Shown here: positions 43,837-53,816 of the stretch, one piece after another
Position numbering within the stretch: the first letter of the stretch is position 1
Layout: every line of letters begins with the position of its first letter
Origin: an uncultured Cryptobacterium sp.
GTDB lineage: Bacteria; Actinomycetota; Coriobacteriia; Coriobacteriales; Eggerthellaceae
Direction of reading: 5' to 3'
DNA length: 64,000 nt
NCBI GenBank assembly: GCA_958410215.1
Contig: CATYOF010000011.1
Span: 1 to 64,000 of the forward strand
Notes under the pieces: model-generated
Databases searched by the model: none
What the model was told of the DNA's origin: nothing
Seen by the model: only the letters and a program-made list of their open reading frames with translations
Translations under genes and position numbers: made by a program

Positions 43837-43950
43837 AGCGTTCCTTTTGGCTTCTTTTAATCATGTGGATGCATCCATGTAATTGTACAGTCTGCAAAAG
43901 GGATGGTTTGCAGTAGCAACAAAACAAACTGCCCATAGTGAATCCAGCTA

Positions 43951-44679
43951 CTAAGCCGTGTATTCTTTTGCTACATCAATGAAGTGAACGTATACGCCAC
44001 AAATATTATTTTGGGCATCGTATCCAAAATAGGTTGGATAGACTCCATCACCCCAACCAGAAGCAAAAATAGCAATATTGCAATCTGATTCTGGCACGGT
44101 CCAGTTAAGCCAATCACCGTATTTGCTTTGGTATTTTGGATTCGCTTGCGCATTTTCTTCTAGCAATTTGAGAAGTAAATCATTATAGGGATCATAATCT
44201 GGATGTTCTTCCAGTTGTTTCGACCAGAAATTTTGGAAGGCCTTTTGGGCTTGAACGTCTGCGATGCAGCCCATACCGGCATCTACACCGAAACCAAAAA
44301 ACATGCCGTCTTCCAGTTCGTCTTCTAAGTTTTCGCTTCCCACCATTCCAAGTTCATATCTAACTGGTTTTTGATCAGTAACTACTACTTTGACGCAAGC
44401 ATAGCGATCGCCATATTGCTCGTTAGGAACTACACAGATTTTTACCTGGTACGTTCCGACAGGAATAGTTTGAATAAAAGGCGGAGTATTTTCTAAATCT
44501 ATCAAAGGATCGCAAGCTAAAACGGTTCCAGTGGGGAAGTGAAGAGAGCCTATATCTAAAACATCTACAGAGATGCCATTTATAGCTTTTTCGGAAAAAT
44601 AGGTATCTAAATCTATTTTGCAGGCTAGCTTATCCTTGATTGATTCGTATTTATTTAACCAGTCTGTTGTCGGTGTCAT
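43951..44679 (-). CDS. DUF4241 domain protein
   Basis: A 242-residue protein matching DUF4241: the GSLHFPTGTVLACDPL opening, a VPVGTYQVKIC-like strand, FGVDAGMGCIADVQAQ and a closing NIAIFASGWGDGVYPTYFGY. The family is of unknown function but is often near toxin-immunity genes. Start: AAAGGA on the minus strand fits ATG 44679; the first ATG of the frame (44697) lacks an SD. Confidence 0.75.
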   Translation of the reverse strand: MTPTTDWLNKYESIKDKLACKIDLDTYFSEKAINGISVDVLDIGSLHFPTGTVLACDPLIDLENTPPFIQTIPVGTYQVKICVVPNEQYGDRYACVKVVVTDQKPVRYELGMVGSENLEDELEDGMFFGFGVDAGMGCIADVQAQKAFQNFWSKQLEEHPDYDPYNDLLLKLLEENAQANPKYQSKYGDWLNWTVPESDCNIAIFASGWGDGVYPTYFGYDAQNNICGVYVHFIDVAKEYTA

Positions 44680-44906
44680 AAATGTCCTTTCTCGCATAGG
44701 AAAAAGAGAAGCATCAAGCCCAGCATATCCTGCTAAAGCTTCGCGGTTTTATGCTAATTCGTACCACGACCTCTTTAAATTACCATAGTACTGTCGTAAG
44801 GGCGGCATCAGTAAAACTAATTTTTATGATTGATGAATACTTGTTTTTCTGTGTATGTGTTTAAGGGGGTACTTCGTGCGCTACTACCTTAGCAACAAGT
44901 TGTTTC

Positions 44907-45473
44907 TTGTTTTTGATTAGTGCTGATTTTTGCAAGTACTGCTATGACCAGGGCGATTTTACGGCAAAAGGTATGACCATGGATGAGTTTATTGAGGCTA
45001 CTGCTCCTATGGAAGCAAAAGCACTGGGGGTTTCGCTTGATGAAGCGGTGTCGTTGATGGCTACACTGTTGCCACACTTGAAGCGCTGGCGCGAGGTGGA
45101 AGAAAACGAGCAGCAGTTTGGCGATGAGCTTCGCGCGGCCTATGGCGATGCAGTTATGGATAAGGCTAACGAGAAGTACGTAGCTATGGGCGAGGCTGCT
45201 CACTTACAGGCTGACGAATTGGAGCTTGCTATTAAAGAGCAGCTGCGTCGTGCAGTGGAGAGCGGGGACACCGAAGGGCCTGAAGCGCGAAAGTTAGTTG
45301 CTATGCACAGACATTGGCTTTGTATGTATTGGCCCGATGATATGTATACTCCAGAAGCTCATAAGGCTTTGGCGGATGGATATATTACCGATGAAAGATT
45401 TCACGCTTATTATGAAGAAGTAGCACCTGGCGCAACTCAATTTTTGCACGATGTCATTCATGCGTGTGCATAA
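44907..45473 (+). pseudogene. TipAS-like zinc-ribbon protein, N-terminally truncated
   Basis: A 188-codon frame opening at a TTG without SD. It begins at SADFCKYCYDQGDFT, the second half of the putative zinc ribbon that normally starts such proteins with CQSCGMPM, followed by MTMDEFIEA and a helical TipAS-like drug-binding domain (about 40-188, ending HRHWLCMYWPDDMYTPEAHK). The first cysteine pair and any good start codon are absent; the DNA to the left contains stops in that frame. This looks like a 5'-truncated gene, although a TTG-started shorter protein cannot be excluded. Confidence 0.65.
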
Positions 45474-45558
45474 TAGATTTGCTAATGTCTATATACTAAA
45501 TGGCATTGTGTCAGAGCATGGTTTGCACCAGACGTTTTTAGAGTTGATGTTTCCGAAG

Positions 45559-45891
45559 TTATCTCGGCATGTGTTTAGTGCCCCAAACGCATAGTTGATC
45601 GAGAACTTCCATCAATGATTCTCCTAATTCAGTTAGTGTGTATTCCACTTTAGGGGGTACTTGTGGGTACTCTTTACGTTTGATTAAACCGTCGACTTCT
45701 AATTCTTTCAAGTTAGCTGAAAGCGTTTTATCAGCTATACCACCTAAGTAACGGCGCATCTGGTTAAAGCGAACTGGTTGGTATTCCATCAAACAATACA
45801 GGATGACCATTTTATGCTTGCCCTGGATGAGGGATAGCGTATAGCTGTAGCCGGTTTGACTAAAATCAGCATTCTCAATAGGGTCAATCAT
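45559..45891 (-). CDS. HxlR family transcriptional regulator
   Basis: A 110-residue winged-helix protein (GKHKMVILYCLMEYQPVRFN, then MRRYLGGIADKTLSANLKEL, and VPPKVEYTLTELGESL in the wing), typical HxlR length and layout. It is divergent from a flavin reductase gene with a dyad between them, the standard arrangement for redox-responsive HxlR/YodB-like regulators. There is no conserved N-terminal Cys6 of YodB, so cysteine-based sensing is not evident. Confidence 0.85.
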   Translation of the reverse strand: MIDPIENADFSQTGYSYTLSLIQGKHKMVILYCLMEYQPVRFNQMRRYLGGIADKTLSANLKELEVDGLIKRKEYPQVPPKVEYTLTELGESLMEVLDQLCVWGTKHMPR

Positions 45892-46012
45892 AATTATTTC
45901 CGTTCTTGCATTGCGGTAGTTCCCCTAAAAACGTGAACCACTTTAGATAATCGAGAAACTCCTAAAGCCTACGAAGAAAACTTCTTATATCTTGAAGTAC
46001 TACACTTTCTTT

Positions 46013-46045
46013 CAAGTAAGTACCTGGTGTTAAAACCAGTACTTG
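46013..46045. promoter_or_regulatory. Candidate HxlR operator
   Basis: Nested dyads: CAAGTA (46013-46018) with TACTTG (46040-46045), and AGTACCTGGT with ACCAGTACT (46035-46043). TACTTG/CAAGTA-type half-sites fit HxlR/HypR regulators. The site lies between hxlR and the flavin reductase gene. Confidence 0.5.
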
Positions 46046-46112
46046 TCTTTCTTACGTTATCAAACAATACTGCGAATTGAAGAAAAATTCAATGCAAGCG
46101 AAAGGATTCGAT

Positions 46113-46676
46113 GTGGCTAAGAAGAATTTAGGTAGCGAAGGGGAATTGTTCCCTCAATCAGTTTTCATTATTGCAACGTATGATGAAAATGGCGTACCTA
46201 ACGCCATGAACGCTGCATGGGCAGGTGAATGCACGCGTAAAGAAATTTGCTTTAATATTGGCGATCATAAGACCACTGAGAACATAGTAAAGAAAGGTGC
46301 ATTTACCGTTGCGCCTGCCAATAAGGGCAATGTTGTTTCTGCTGATTACTTTGGCATCGAGAGTGGTAGTAAGGTTAACAAGGCGGAAAAGAGCGGCCTT
46401 ACGTTTGTGAAGTCTGAATTTGTGGATGCTCCTGTTATTGAAGAATATCCATTAACTATGGAATGTGAGGTTACTGAAATTCAGGGCGACGAACACGGTG
46501 CTCGTATTGTTGGTAAAGTGATAAACGTAGTTGTAGACGAGGAAATTTTGGACGAAGATGGAAAGGTTGATTTTGGAAAGTTTCAGCCTTTGGTATATGA
46601 CGCATCTCATATGACATATCGCATGGTTGGCGAAGAAGTGGGTCGTGCCTGGAATACGGGTAAGGTTTTAATGTAG
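46113..46676 (+). CDS. Flavin reductase (DIM6/NTAB-like) family protein
   Basis: A 187-residue FMN-binding split-barrel protein (FPQSVFIIATYDENGVPNAM, NAAWAGECTRKEICFNIG, TTENIVKKGAFTVAP), a pattern of small flavin reductases that move reducing equivalents to flavin or a partner oxygenase. GTG 46113 with SD AAAGGA (46101-46106) gives MAKKNLGSEGELFPQ, matching relatives; upstream TTG and ATG lack an SD. Divergent from the HxlR gene, presumably its target. Confidence 0.8.
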   Translation: MAKKNLGSEGELFPQSVFIIATYDENGVPNAMNAAWAGECTRKEICFNIGDHKTTENIVKKGAFTVAPANKGNVVSADYFGIESGSKVNKAEKSGLTFVKSEFVDAPVIEEYPLTMECEVTEIQGDEHGARIVGKVINVVVDEEILDEDGKVDFGKFQPLVYDASHMTYRMVGEEVGRAWNTGKVLM

Positions 46677-46722
46677 TGTGTCGAAGTCGCATGTCGTATC
46701 TAATATTTAATCAATGACATAT

Positions 46723-46763
46723 AAAGCCGCTCCGTTGGAAAAATAATGGAGTGGCTTTGTTGT
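46723..46763 (+). terminator. Terminator after the flavin reductase gene
   Basis: AAAGCCGCTCC (46723-46733) pairs with GGAGTGGCTTT (46748-46758), one G-T pair, then GTTGT. It lies within the 424-base gap 46677-47100; the remainder (46764-47100) shows no gene or structure I could support. Confidence 0.65.
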
Positions 46764-47100
46764 AAATAGTAAGTAAAGGTAAGCTCAATGTGCTTTGCAA
46801 GTGGAGTTTTATGTTCTCCTTTTGCATTGCATCCTCTTAAGAAAATTGAAAGCGATCCTGATGAGCTTACAGCATCATCATAACGCAACGCTACTATAGC
46901 CGTATTTGGTTACAAGATACTGATGCATTTATATTGCTTACAATCGTCTTATGAAGGTGACAGAATTCATTTATGAAAAGCTTCTACGAGTTAAGAGTAT
47001 TGAAGCTTTTGTTCGTATAACGAGTTTTAAACAAAAACCATCTTGTTTATGAGAGTGGCTTGCGAACTTTGCTTCATGCATGGCAGTTTGCCTGCTCGAC

Positions 47101-47555
47101 TTAGTTTCCAAAGCGTTGTGTCAGTTCATCGAGCACGAGATTAAAAGCTGGTGTGAATTTTTGGTACTTGCGCCATATGACGTACATCGGCGAGGAGAGT
47201 TCGGGCTCTAGAGGAAGGAAACGTAGTCCGCTTTCTTTTCCGGTAGCAACGATTCCTTCGAATCCTAGCGTATAGCCGATACCACAGCGCGTCATAAGTG
47301 CAGCGTTGTAGAGCATATCGTAGGTTGCAACGATATCGAGGCTGTCCTGTATTTCTCCGAACCAGCGAAGGTTCTCCTCTTGGAGGCCTTGTCGTGAGCA
47401 GATGAGGGGTAGGCCAACAAGATCCTGTCGGTATAGAACCTCATGCTGCGCAAGTGGGTCGCTTTCTGGCACCAAAAGTCCCCAGCGCGTAGATCCTGGC
47501 AGCTGGAGGTGGTTGTAACGCGACAAGTCTACGCTCTGCACGATGACAGCAGCAT
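47101..47555 (-). pseudogene. LysR-type regulator, C-terminal effector fragment only
   Basis: About 150 residues homologous to the effector-binding half of an LTTR (LDAAVIVQSVDLSRYNHLQL, WGLLVPESDPLAQHE, DLVGLPLICSRQGLQEENLR, ending ELTQRFGN). The DNA-binding head and first effector strands are missing: the frame continues into the reverse strand of the surface-protein sequence, where the homology ends. The break coincides with the missing 5' end of the gene on the other strand. Not functional as a regulator. Confidence 0.8.
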
Positions 47556-50029
47556 CCAGCACGCCCAGCACCAACACGATCGTGGTAGCGGCAGGCGTGG
47601 ATGCGAATATCACCCTCGCCGGAGTGAATATCGGTGTTCAGGGGTGTCCGTTTATGATTGCCGACAACAGCACGAGAGACGTTACGATCACCCTTGCAGG
47701 GGGTGCCACCAACACACTGATAGCCAGCGGCAACTATGCGGGCCTGCAAAAGAACGGCATTACAAACCCCGGTACGCTGACTATCACCGGCACGGGTATG
47801 CTTATCGCACAAGGTGGCTATGATGCTGCTGGTATCGGCAGTCGCGGCACGTCCGGGGATTATAGTGAAACCGTAAATATCACGATCCAGGGCGGCACGA
47901 TTACCGCAACAGGCGGCAGATCCGGCGCGGGCATTGGCGGCGGCGATAACGGCAACGGTTCCAATATCACAATCAGCGGCGGCATAGTTACCGCAACGGG
48001 CGGCGATACCGGCGCGGGCATTGGCGGCGGCTATTCAGGCAGCGGTTCCAATATCACGATTCAAGGAGGCTCTGTTAAGGCAATTCCGGGTAAGGCATTC
48101 GCGGGCGAAGATGCCAGTTCGATCGGAGGAGGTGTCGAGGGTAACGGTGCTGTCACTCCCACAGACGGTACAATGGATGTTCATCTCCTTGAAATAGACA
48201 ATGCCGGCGGCGCCGATATTGCAATCAATGATACGGATTATCCCGATACCCATATCTCTTATGACAGCAACGGCGCCATGTCCGAAGAAGACAGGATCTA
48301 TGCATATCTCCCTTCAAAGACATTGGTAGTTCCCAATGTCGTTACCATAGGAGATACTACGGCGAAGTATTATTGGGCCAACCAATGGATCAGGGTGGTT
48401 GACGGTGATTTTGAAATTACGCTTGATGTACCCGTGACAGGATCAGCGCTGGATACGACGGCGCAGCTTGCTGACGATACCAATATCGGCAGCGTTTCTT
48501 CCGTCACATGGAAAGTAGGCGCAGCACAAGCCGATGTCAATGCGAACTGCGGTACAGCATATACTGCGGAAATAACTATCAGCCCGCAGGCGGGATGTGC
48601 TTTTAGCGCTGATGCTACGGCGCGTGTAAACGGCAATGAGGCGACTATTACGAACGACAATGGCGTGATTACCGTAACGTACACCTTTGATAAAACGGTA
48701 CACGTTTGGGGTGAGGCGGTTTATGAGTGGAGCGAGGGCGAGCAGAGCTGCACTGCCACTCGCACCTGCGTGGCCGATGCAACGCATGCGGAGTCTGAGC
48801 AGGCAAGCATAACAAGCACACAAACAAAGGCTCCAACTTGCACGCAGCAAGGTGAAACAACGTACACTGCTACGTTTGAAAGCGACTGGGCAGAGCAGCA
48901 GACAAAAGTCTTAGCAAATATTTCCGCAACGGGGCATAGCTGGGGAGAGCCCGATTATATCTGGGGTGAGGACGGAAGCACCTGCACGGCAACGAGGACT
49001 TGTAGCAACGACCCTAGCCACACGGAGACTGCTGTTGGGCAAATCGTAAGCGAGCGGACAAAAGAGCCGACCTACACGGAACCCGGAGAAACCACGTATA
49101 CGGCAACCTTTGCAGAAGGCTGGGCAGATACGCAGACAACGACCATTGCAGACATTCCCGCTACAGGATCGGACTGGTATGCGACCGAATACCGGTGGAG
49201 TGCGGATGGAAAGACTTGCATCGCAAGTCGCACGCACAAGACCGAGCAAGGCAGGGTAGAAACGCTGGAGGTCACTGCTGTTGGTAAGCAGGTAAAGGCT
49301 CCCACCTGCACGAAAGACGGGGCAACGCGCTATACGGCTGTCTTTGATGCAGAATGGACAATCCCCCAAAGCGTGATAGTGGAAGACCTTCCCGCAACTG
49401 GCCACAGGTGGAGCGAAATCGTCTACATCTGGAGCGACGATGGGCACACCTGCACCGCCACTCGCACTTGCATGAATGATTCTGCGCACGTGCAGACTGC
49501 GGATGCAGAGATAACCCACGTACAAACCAAGGAGCCCACCTGTACGGAAAAAGGTACAACCACCTATACGGCATCATTTGAGGCCGACTGGGCAGCCGAG
49601 CAGATAAAATCGATCGCAGACCTTCCTGCTACAGGGCATGGCGAAACAAGGTTGGAAAATATGAAGGAACCCACCTGCACCGAGGAAGGATATACCGGTG
49701 ATAAGGTTTGCACGGTGTGCGGCGAGATTGTGGAAGTAGGGACCACGATAGAAAAGATTGCACACAGCTTTGGCGATTGGACGGTGGTTGCGCAGCCAAC
49801 CGCAACGGAAAAAGGAGAGCAGCAGCGTATCTGTTCGATTTGCGGATCTGTTGAGAAACAGGAAATCCCATTAACGAGCACAGCTGGTGATCAAACTGCT
49901 CCCGGCCAGGGGGATACCGAGTTGCCGCAAACATGCGACAAAGCCAATCTTTGATTATGGGGCGTATTGCTCTTTGGATCTGTTTTGGGACTGCTGGCAG
50001 CGATCTTCCTAAGAAGGAAAAAAGCATAA
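47543..50029 (+). pseudogene. Large Gly-rich repeat surface protein, 5'-truncated and with a ruined LPXTG anchor
   Basis: The frame begins without SD or signal peptide in the middle of a right-handed-helix-like region (NTIVVAAGVDANITLAGVNI, then repeated GAGIGGG units). It continues through four repeats of about 76 residues (CTATRTC, TYTATF, ATG elements at roughly 48700-49640) and two shorter Cys-rich units. The end reads LPQTC DKANL then TGA at 49952; the same frame continues with a hydrophobic helix and RRKKA to TAA 50027. Normal anchors read LPQTG with no stop. A secreted cell-wall protein has decayed at both ends. Confidence 0.8.
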
Positions 50030-50093
50030 ACTGATTGATTAGTATTAAACAGTCAGAGGATTAGGGTTGACAAACGCGGTCCAGAACGCATAA

Positions 50094-50130
50094 AGAAACC
50101 CCCTGAATCGAGTGATTTCAGGGGGTTTCT
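50094..50130 (+). terminator. Strong intrinsic terminator
   Basis: AGAAACCCCCTGAA and TTCAGGGGGTTTCT form a perfect 14-bp stem with a 9-base loop, CAAAG then TTTTT following. It lies after the surface protein remnant, in the 50030-50364 gap that also holds the first att-like motif. Confidence 0.85.
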
Positions 50131-50240
50131 CAAAGTTTTTACTCTTGCAAAATCGCCGGCGGTTATCCACATTTTGACACCATCGCGACATGTCACGGTA
50201 CGTCACGGACGGAAAAATCGCAGATTAAAAGGCCTTTCCG

Positions 50241-50258
50241 TTTACTCCCACTCGAAAG
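50241..50258 (-). other. att-like motif 1 (resembles the 3' end of guaA)
   Basis: The minus strand reads ACTTTCGAGTGGGAGTAA, coding T-F-E-W-E-stop; GMP synthases end in T-I-E-W-E. The 3' end of guaA is a known attachment site for tyrosine-integrase islands. Related motifs lie at 55051 and 57816 in the same orientation. No guaA body is attached. Chance resemblance cannot be excluded for a single copy. Confidence 0.5.
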
Positions 50259-50364
50259 TTGATTCGTTGGTTGCTGTATTTTCGAATCGTATCTGATGCG
50301 ACAAGAAATCTATTATGACTCGGCGTTGCAGTGGGGATGGGTGCTGGTGGTCGCCAAGTTAACG

Positions 50365-53300
50365 TCATTCATTCCGACGCATGTCATTAAGCGTATTTAA
50401 TAACACTTCAAGATACTTGCGCAGTTCCTTCGGGTCATTTTTCTTTCCATTGGATTCGATTTTGTTGATGGTTGTTTTTACGGTTGCGAAAAGCTCCGAT
50501 GAAAGGATTGTTCCCTCGCTTTTTTCCATTCGGGCTTGAAGCCAGCTGATATGACGAATAGCCCTCTGATTCAGTATGGCTTCGCATACAGTTAGCAATT
50601 GCTCTGAGCTAAGCGTTGAAATCCAATCCATCTCATCGAACTCTTCCGTGAAAGAACTGTATTGGTTCTTCCATGTTCCATTTCTGAACAATTCGGTTAG
50701 CCATTTGTTAAAGCTTTTGAGTGCCTCTCCATTGATTGACCTGAGATGTTGTTTTTCAACAAGTAATGCGGAGGCGTTCTCCCATCCATGCTCCTCTGCG
50801 TGTAAACAAATTGCCTCAATCATGCTAGAAGGTGCACTTCTGGGCTTTATGACTTTGCATCCGAGGGCGTTCAGGCGATATTCGTCTGCGTTATCGAAGA
50901 GAAGCGTCTTCCAATCATCAGGGGAAATGGATTCCAGCCCCTTGAGTATCCAAGGGCGAATGACTTCTGGGTCTCTGCTGTAGAACTGTGAGTAAATCAA
51001 GCTAAGAGTGAAGTCGAAATCGGTCGTCGTTATGTCCTCGCTCGAATATGCATTTAACAAAGCCGCTTGCACTGAGCGCTTGTAGTCCATCGGCTTGGTA
51101 GCTAGATAATTCATGATGATCGAGCAGGGTACATGAGACAGTTGCGATGATTCGCGAATGAATTGCTCGGCAAGAGAATCAGAAAGCTGGGCCGTCTGAC
51201 TGTTTTCAGCATCTTGGCGGAAGACCGACGTTGCCGCTTCCCAATCGCATTGGTCTTCACTATCTCCGAAAAGGTAAAAACTAATGCCTTCGACAATGGA
51301 GGTGCTTTCATTGGGTACAATCGTGTTCGCATCGCAGGAAATAGAATTTCTCCTGAGCCTTGCGTCTAGATGGTATGCAATCGCCGCGGCTATATATTGA
51401 GGGGATTCAAGCTTTTTGAAATAATTAGTCCCGATTCTGTTTCCTGCAATAACGTACTCAACAAAGGGAGTGGAGTTGCATGTTCCTCCCAGCCTCATAA
51501 TGCAGTACATTTCGAAGAAAAGCCTTGAAATCGAGTCGGAATTGTTTATTCCAATATTATTCGGGTCTGAACAATTCACTTCTGGAATCGCATTGTTTAT
51601 CAATCGCGATTTCGAAAGCATCTTTGCAACCGTGATATCACCTTGCGCTGACGGAGCGGAATCTGCCAGTCCTCGAATGATATTGTTGAACGTCGATTTG
51701 GTTTCAAGATCGAATAATCGCAGAATTCTATCGGCATGTTTCTTGTAAGCGACCGTCTCTATGAAATAATAACAGTTTTCGCCGAGGTCAACTTGGAAGC
51801 TTGCCTCTGCCTTATCGCTAGCCCCCAGATCTATCTTCTCGAAAAATGCGTCAATATTTTCGATACGTTCATTTAGTTCGTCTGCATTGAGGGTGCCAAA
51901 TTGACTCACTGAGGAGGCGGCGCCTTTGTATGCGCTGCTTATAAGCTCTGTTTTATTGCCGTTTTCCTCCATAATGTACGACGCCACGGTAAAGCCTCCC
52001 GACTTTAATGATGGCCAAGCGAGATTTGGTAGGAAGTCTAGGAACGTTCTGGCTAACATTTTTGCGGATGCGAGGTTGTCTTCATCGCTCGTGTCGATAT
52101 CTAGTACTTTGCGCATAAGCGAAATCAGCCTTTGAGAGGAATCAGCACCATTGAAGCTGAACACGTTATAAAAGCAACCACATATTGAGTCAAAGAGGCT
52201 TGGAATATGCGCCAGCGCCTCGTTTAAATCAAGCCCTTCGATCCAGGCATCGTCTTTAAGCAGGTTGCTGACCAGCAGTTCATTGGCTGTTTTTTCATCG
52301 AATACCCCAAATGCCATCATGGCAACGTGAATGCTTTCGGCATTTTTGTTGTCCGGGAGTCCTATCTCGCTAAAGATTCGTCCGCTGCTAATTCTGTCGG
52401 AAATATAAGTCGCAAATGAATCTAGTGAGTTTGATTCGGAATCCGTTATTTGATCTGACGGAAGGCCTCTTAAGTAGCTGTTTCTGTGCCAAACGTATAC
52501 AGCAACAGATTCAATGGGGATCGCATGGTAGATGCGTTTCAATGAAACCATTTCGTTGATCAAGCGCTTAGTCTCCCTCGGGTTTCGCACGTTAATCATG
52601 CGGTCTAAGTTGTTTAGCACGGAGAATACATACTGAATTGTTTCAGAGTTCGCATCGGGAAAGGCGTGCCCAATATTCGACAATGCTGAAGTTTTCCACT
52701 CTGATCTAATTGGGGTGGGTATTTCGTACTGAACGATGAATAGCTTGGACAGAGAGCCAGATTCATTCGCTGAATGGGTTTCCCCATCTATGGATTCCAT
52801 CGTCTTCATTGAGATGGGAAGAAGAATCCAAGATTCAATGATGTTGTCATTGTGACCCTCTACGGCATTAGCAAAAAGCTGGATGCTGTCCCAAGCATTC
52901 TTCGCCTGGTCAGGTGCGAGCCGGTCTAAGTTGTCCAGGGCAATGACGACTTTTCCGCTAGGTGAGTGTTTCTTGGCGATCCTTAATAGTTCCATCAAAT
53001 ATTTCTCATAGCAGAGCGATCCCATGAATTCCGTCTGCGTGGTCCGGGTGCTTTGAGTGCTTGGATATCCTGCTAAATGTTTGATGAGGTCGGCTATTCC
53101 AAGCTTTGCATCATTGAAGGTTCCTTTAGCTTTTCGGTAAAACACAAGGGCTGCAATTAGAGCGATTGCTGCTGACACCCCTATTGAGACCAAGTTGGTC
53201 CAACTTCCTGATAGCCCAATTGCTGATAAGAACGCTGAAACAACATGGTTGAAGCCGACGAAAGCCGCCGAAAGCACCGCGATGAAAACAACGATGGGAG

Positions 53301-53691
53301 AGATATCGTGTTTCTCGATGGTGAGTACGGTCTGCTCTTCACTCTGAATTTTGCTTGTTAGATGGTCCCAGTCTTTGTCATCATCGTTTTTAAAGGACCT
53401 CCGAAGGCTAGTGTCCAAGCGTTCAAGAAACCCTCTTCTCAATGAATCGCCTGCATGCGACCAAAGGTCGAAGGTAAAGAAGCAGATCTTGTTGCTTTCA
53501 GTAAGGTTTTTTTCAACCATCGAGAGAATGGAAGACTTTCCTGATCCCCAATCGCCAACCAAGGCGATTCTTCTATCCATGTCTTCTTCAGGAAGGATGA
53601 TATCTGAGGCAATAGTATCTGCTATTGCCTTATGGACTTTAAAATCGTTTCCGCTGTCGGAGATTGGTTTGTCGTTGAGAAAGTGTTCCAT
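50365..53691 (-). CDS. KAP-family P-loop NTPase, membrane-anchored
   Basis: A 1108-residue protein. Walker A GDWGSGKSS lies at 47-55 and Walker B VVIALDNLDRL at 248-258. Two membrane helices (about 131-157 and 166-186) are inserted between them, the KAP hallmark, so the NTPase sits on the inner face of the membrane. The remaining 850 residues are helical without a recognised domain. KAP NTPases are frequent in phage and plasmid defence loci (PifA of plasmid F is one). Start: minus-strand SD AGGAG fits ATG 53691, not TTG 53703. It is followed at its 5' side by the Fic/XRE pair. Confidence 0.85.
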   Translation of the reverse strand: MEHFLNDKPISDSGNDFKVHKAIADTIASDIILPEEDMDRRIALVGDWGSGKSSILSMVEKNLTESNKICFFTFDLWSHAGDSLRRGFLERLDTSLRRSFKNDDDKDWDHLTSKIQSEEQTVLTIEKHDISPIVVFIAVLSAAFVGFNHVVSAFLSAIGLSGSWTNLVSIGVSAAIALIAALVFYRKAKGTFNDAKLGIADLIKHLAGYPSTQSTRTTQTEFMGSLCYEKYLMELLRIAKKHSPSGKVVIALDNLDRLAPDQAKNAWDSIQLFANAVEGHNDNIIESWILLPISMKTMESIDGETHSANESGSLSKLFIVQYEIPTPIRSEWKTSALSNIGHAFPDANSETIQYVFSVLNNLDRMINVRNPRETKRLINEMVSLKRIYHAIPIESVAVYVWHRNSYLRGLPSDQITDSESNSLDSFATYISDRISSGRIFSEIGLPDNKNAESIHVAMMAFGVFDEKTANELLVSNLLKDDAWIEGLDLNEALAHIPSLFDSICGCFYNVFSFNGADSSQRLISLMRKVLDIDTSDEDNLASAKMLARTFLDFLPNLAWPSLKSGGFTVASYIMEENGNKTELISSAYKGAASSVSQFGTLNADELNERIENIDAFFEKIDLGASDKAEASFQVDLGENCYYFIETVAYKKHADRILRLFDLETKSTFNNIIRGLADSAPSAQGDITVAKMLSKSRLINNAIPEVNCSDPNNIGINNSDSISRLFFEMYCIMRLGGTCNSTPFVEYVIAGNRIGTNYFKKLESPQYIAAAIAYHLDARLRRNSISCDANTIVPNESTSIVEGISFYLFGDSEDQCDWEAATSVFRQDAENSQTAQLSDSLAEQFIRESSQLSHVPCSIIMNYLATKPMDYKRSVQAALLNAYSSEDITTTDFDFTLSLIYSQFYSRDPEVIRPWILKGLESISPDDWKTLLFDNADEYRLNALGCKVIKPRSAPSSMIEAICLHAEEHGWENASALLVEKQHLRSINGEALKSFNKWLTELFRNGTWKNQYSSFTEEFDEMDWISTLSSEQLLTVCEAILNQRAIRHISWLQARMEKSEGTILSSELFATVKTTINKIESNGKKNDPKELRKYLEVLLNTLNDMRRNE

Positions 53692-53816
53692 TTCTCTCCT
53701 CAATAATTCATTTGGTAACGTCTTACTCGCAGTAAATGATTAACTTGTCGTGTTTGCATTGGCTTGGGACGCGTTTCGCCCCGTCATGCGTTTCTGGATA
53801 TGCAAATTGCAAACTA

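Noticed and set aside
49952..49954. TGA read as selenocysteine or Trp in the surface protein
   Set aside because: No selenocysteine insertion hairpin is evident and other genes use TGA as an ordinary stop, so a disabling stop is the simpler reading.
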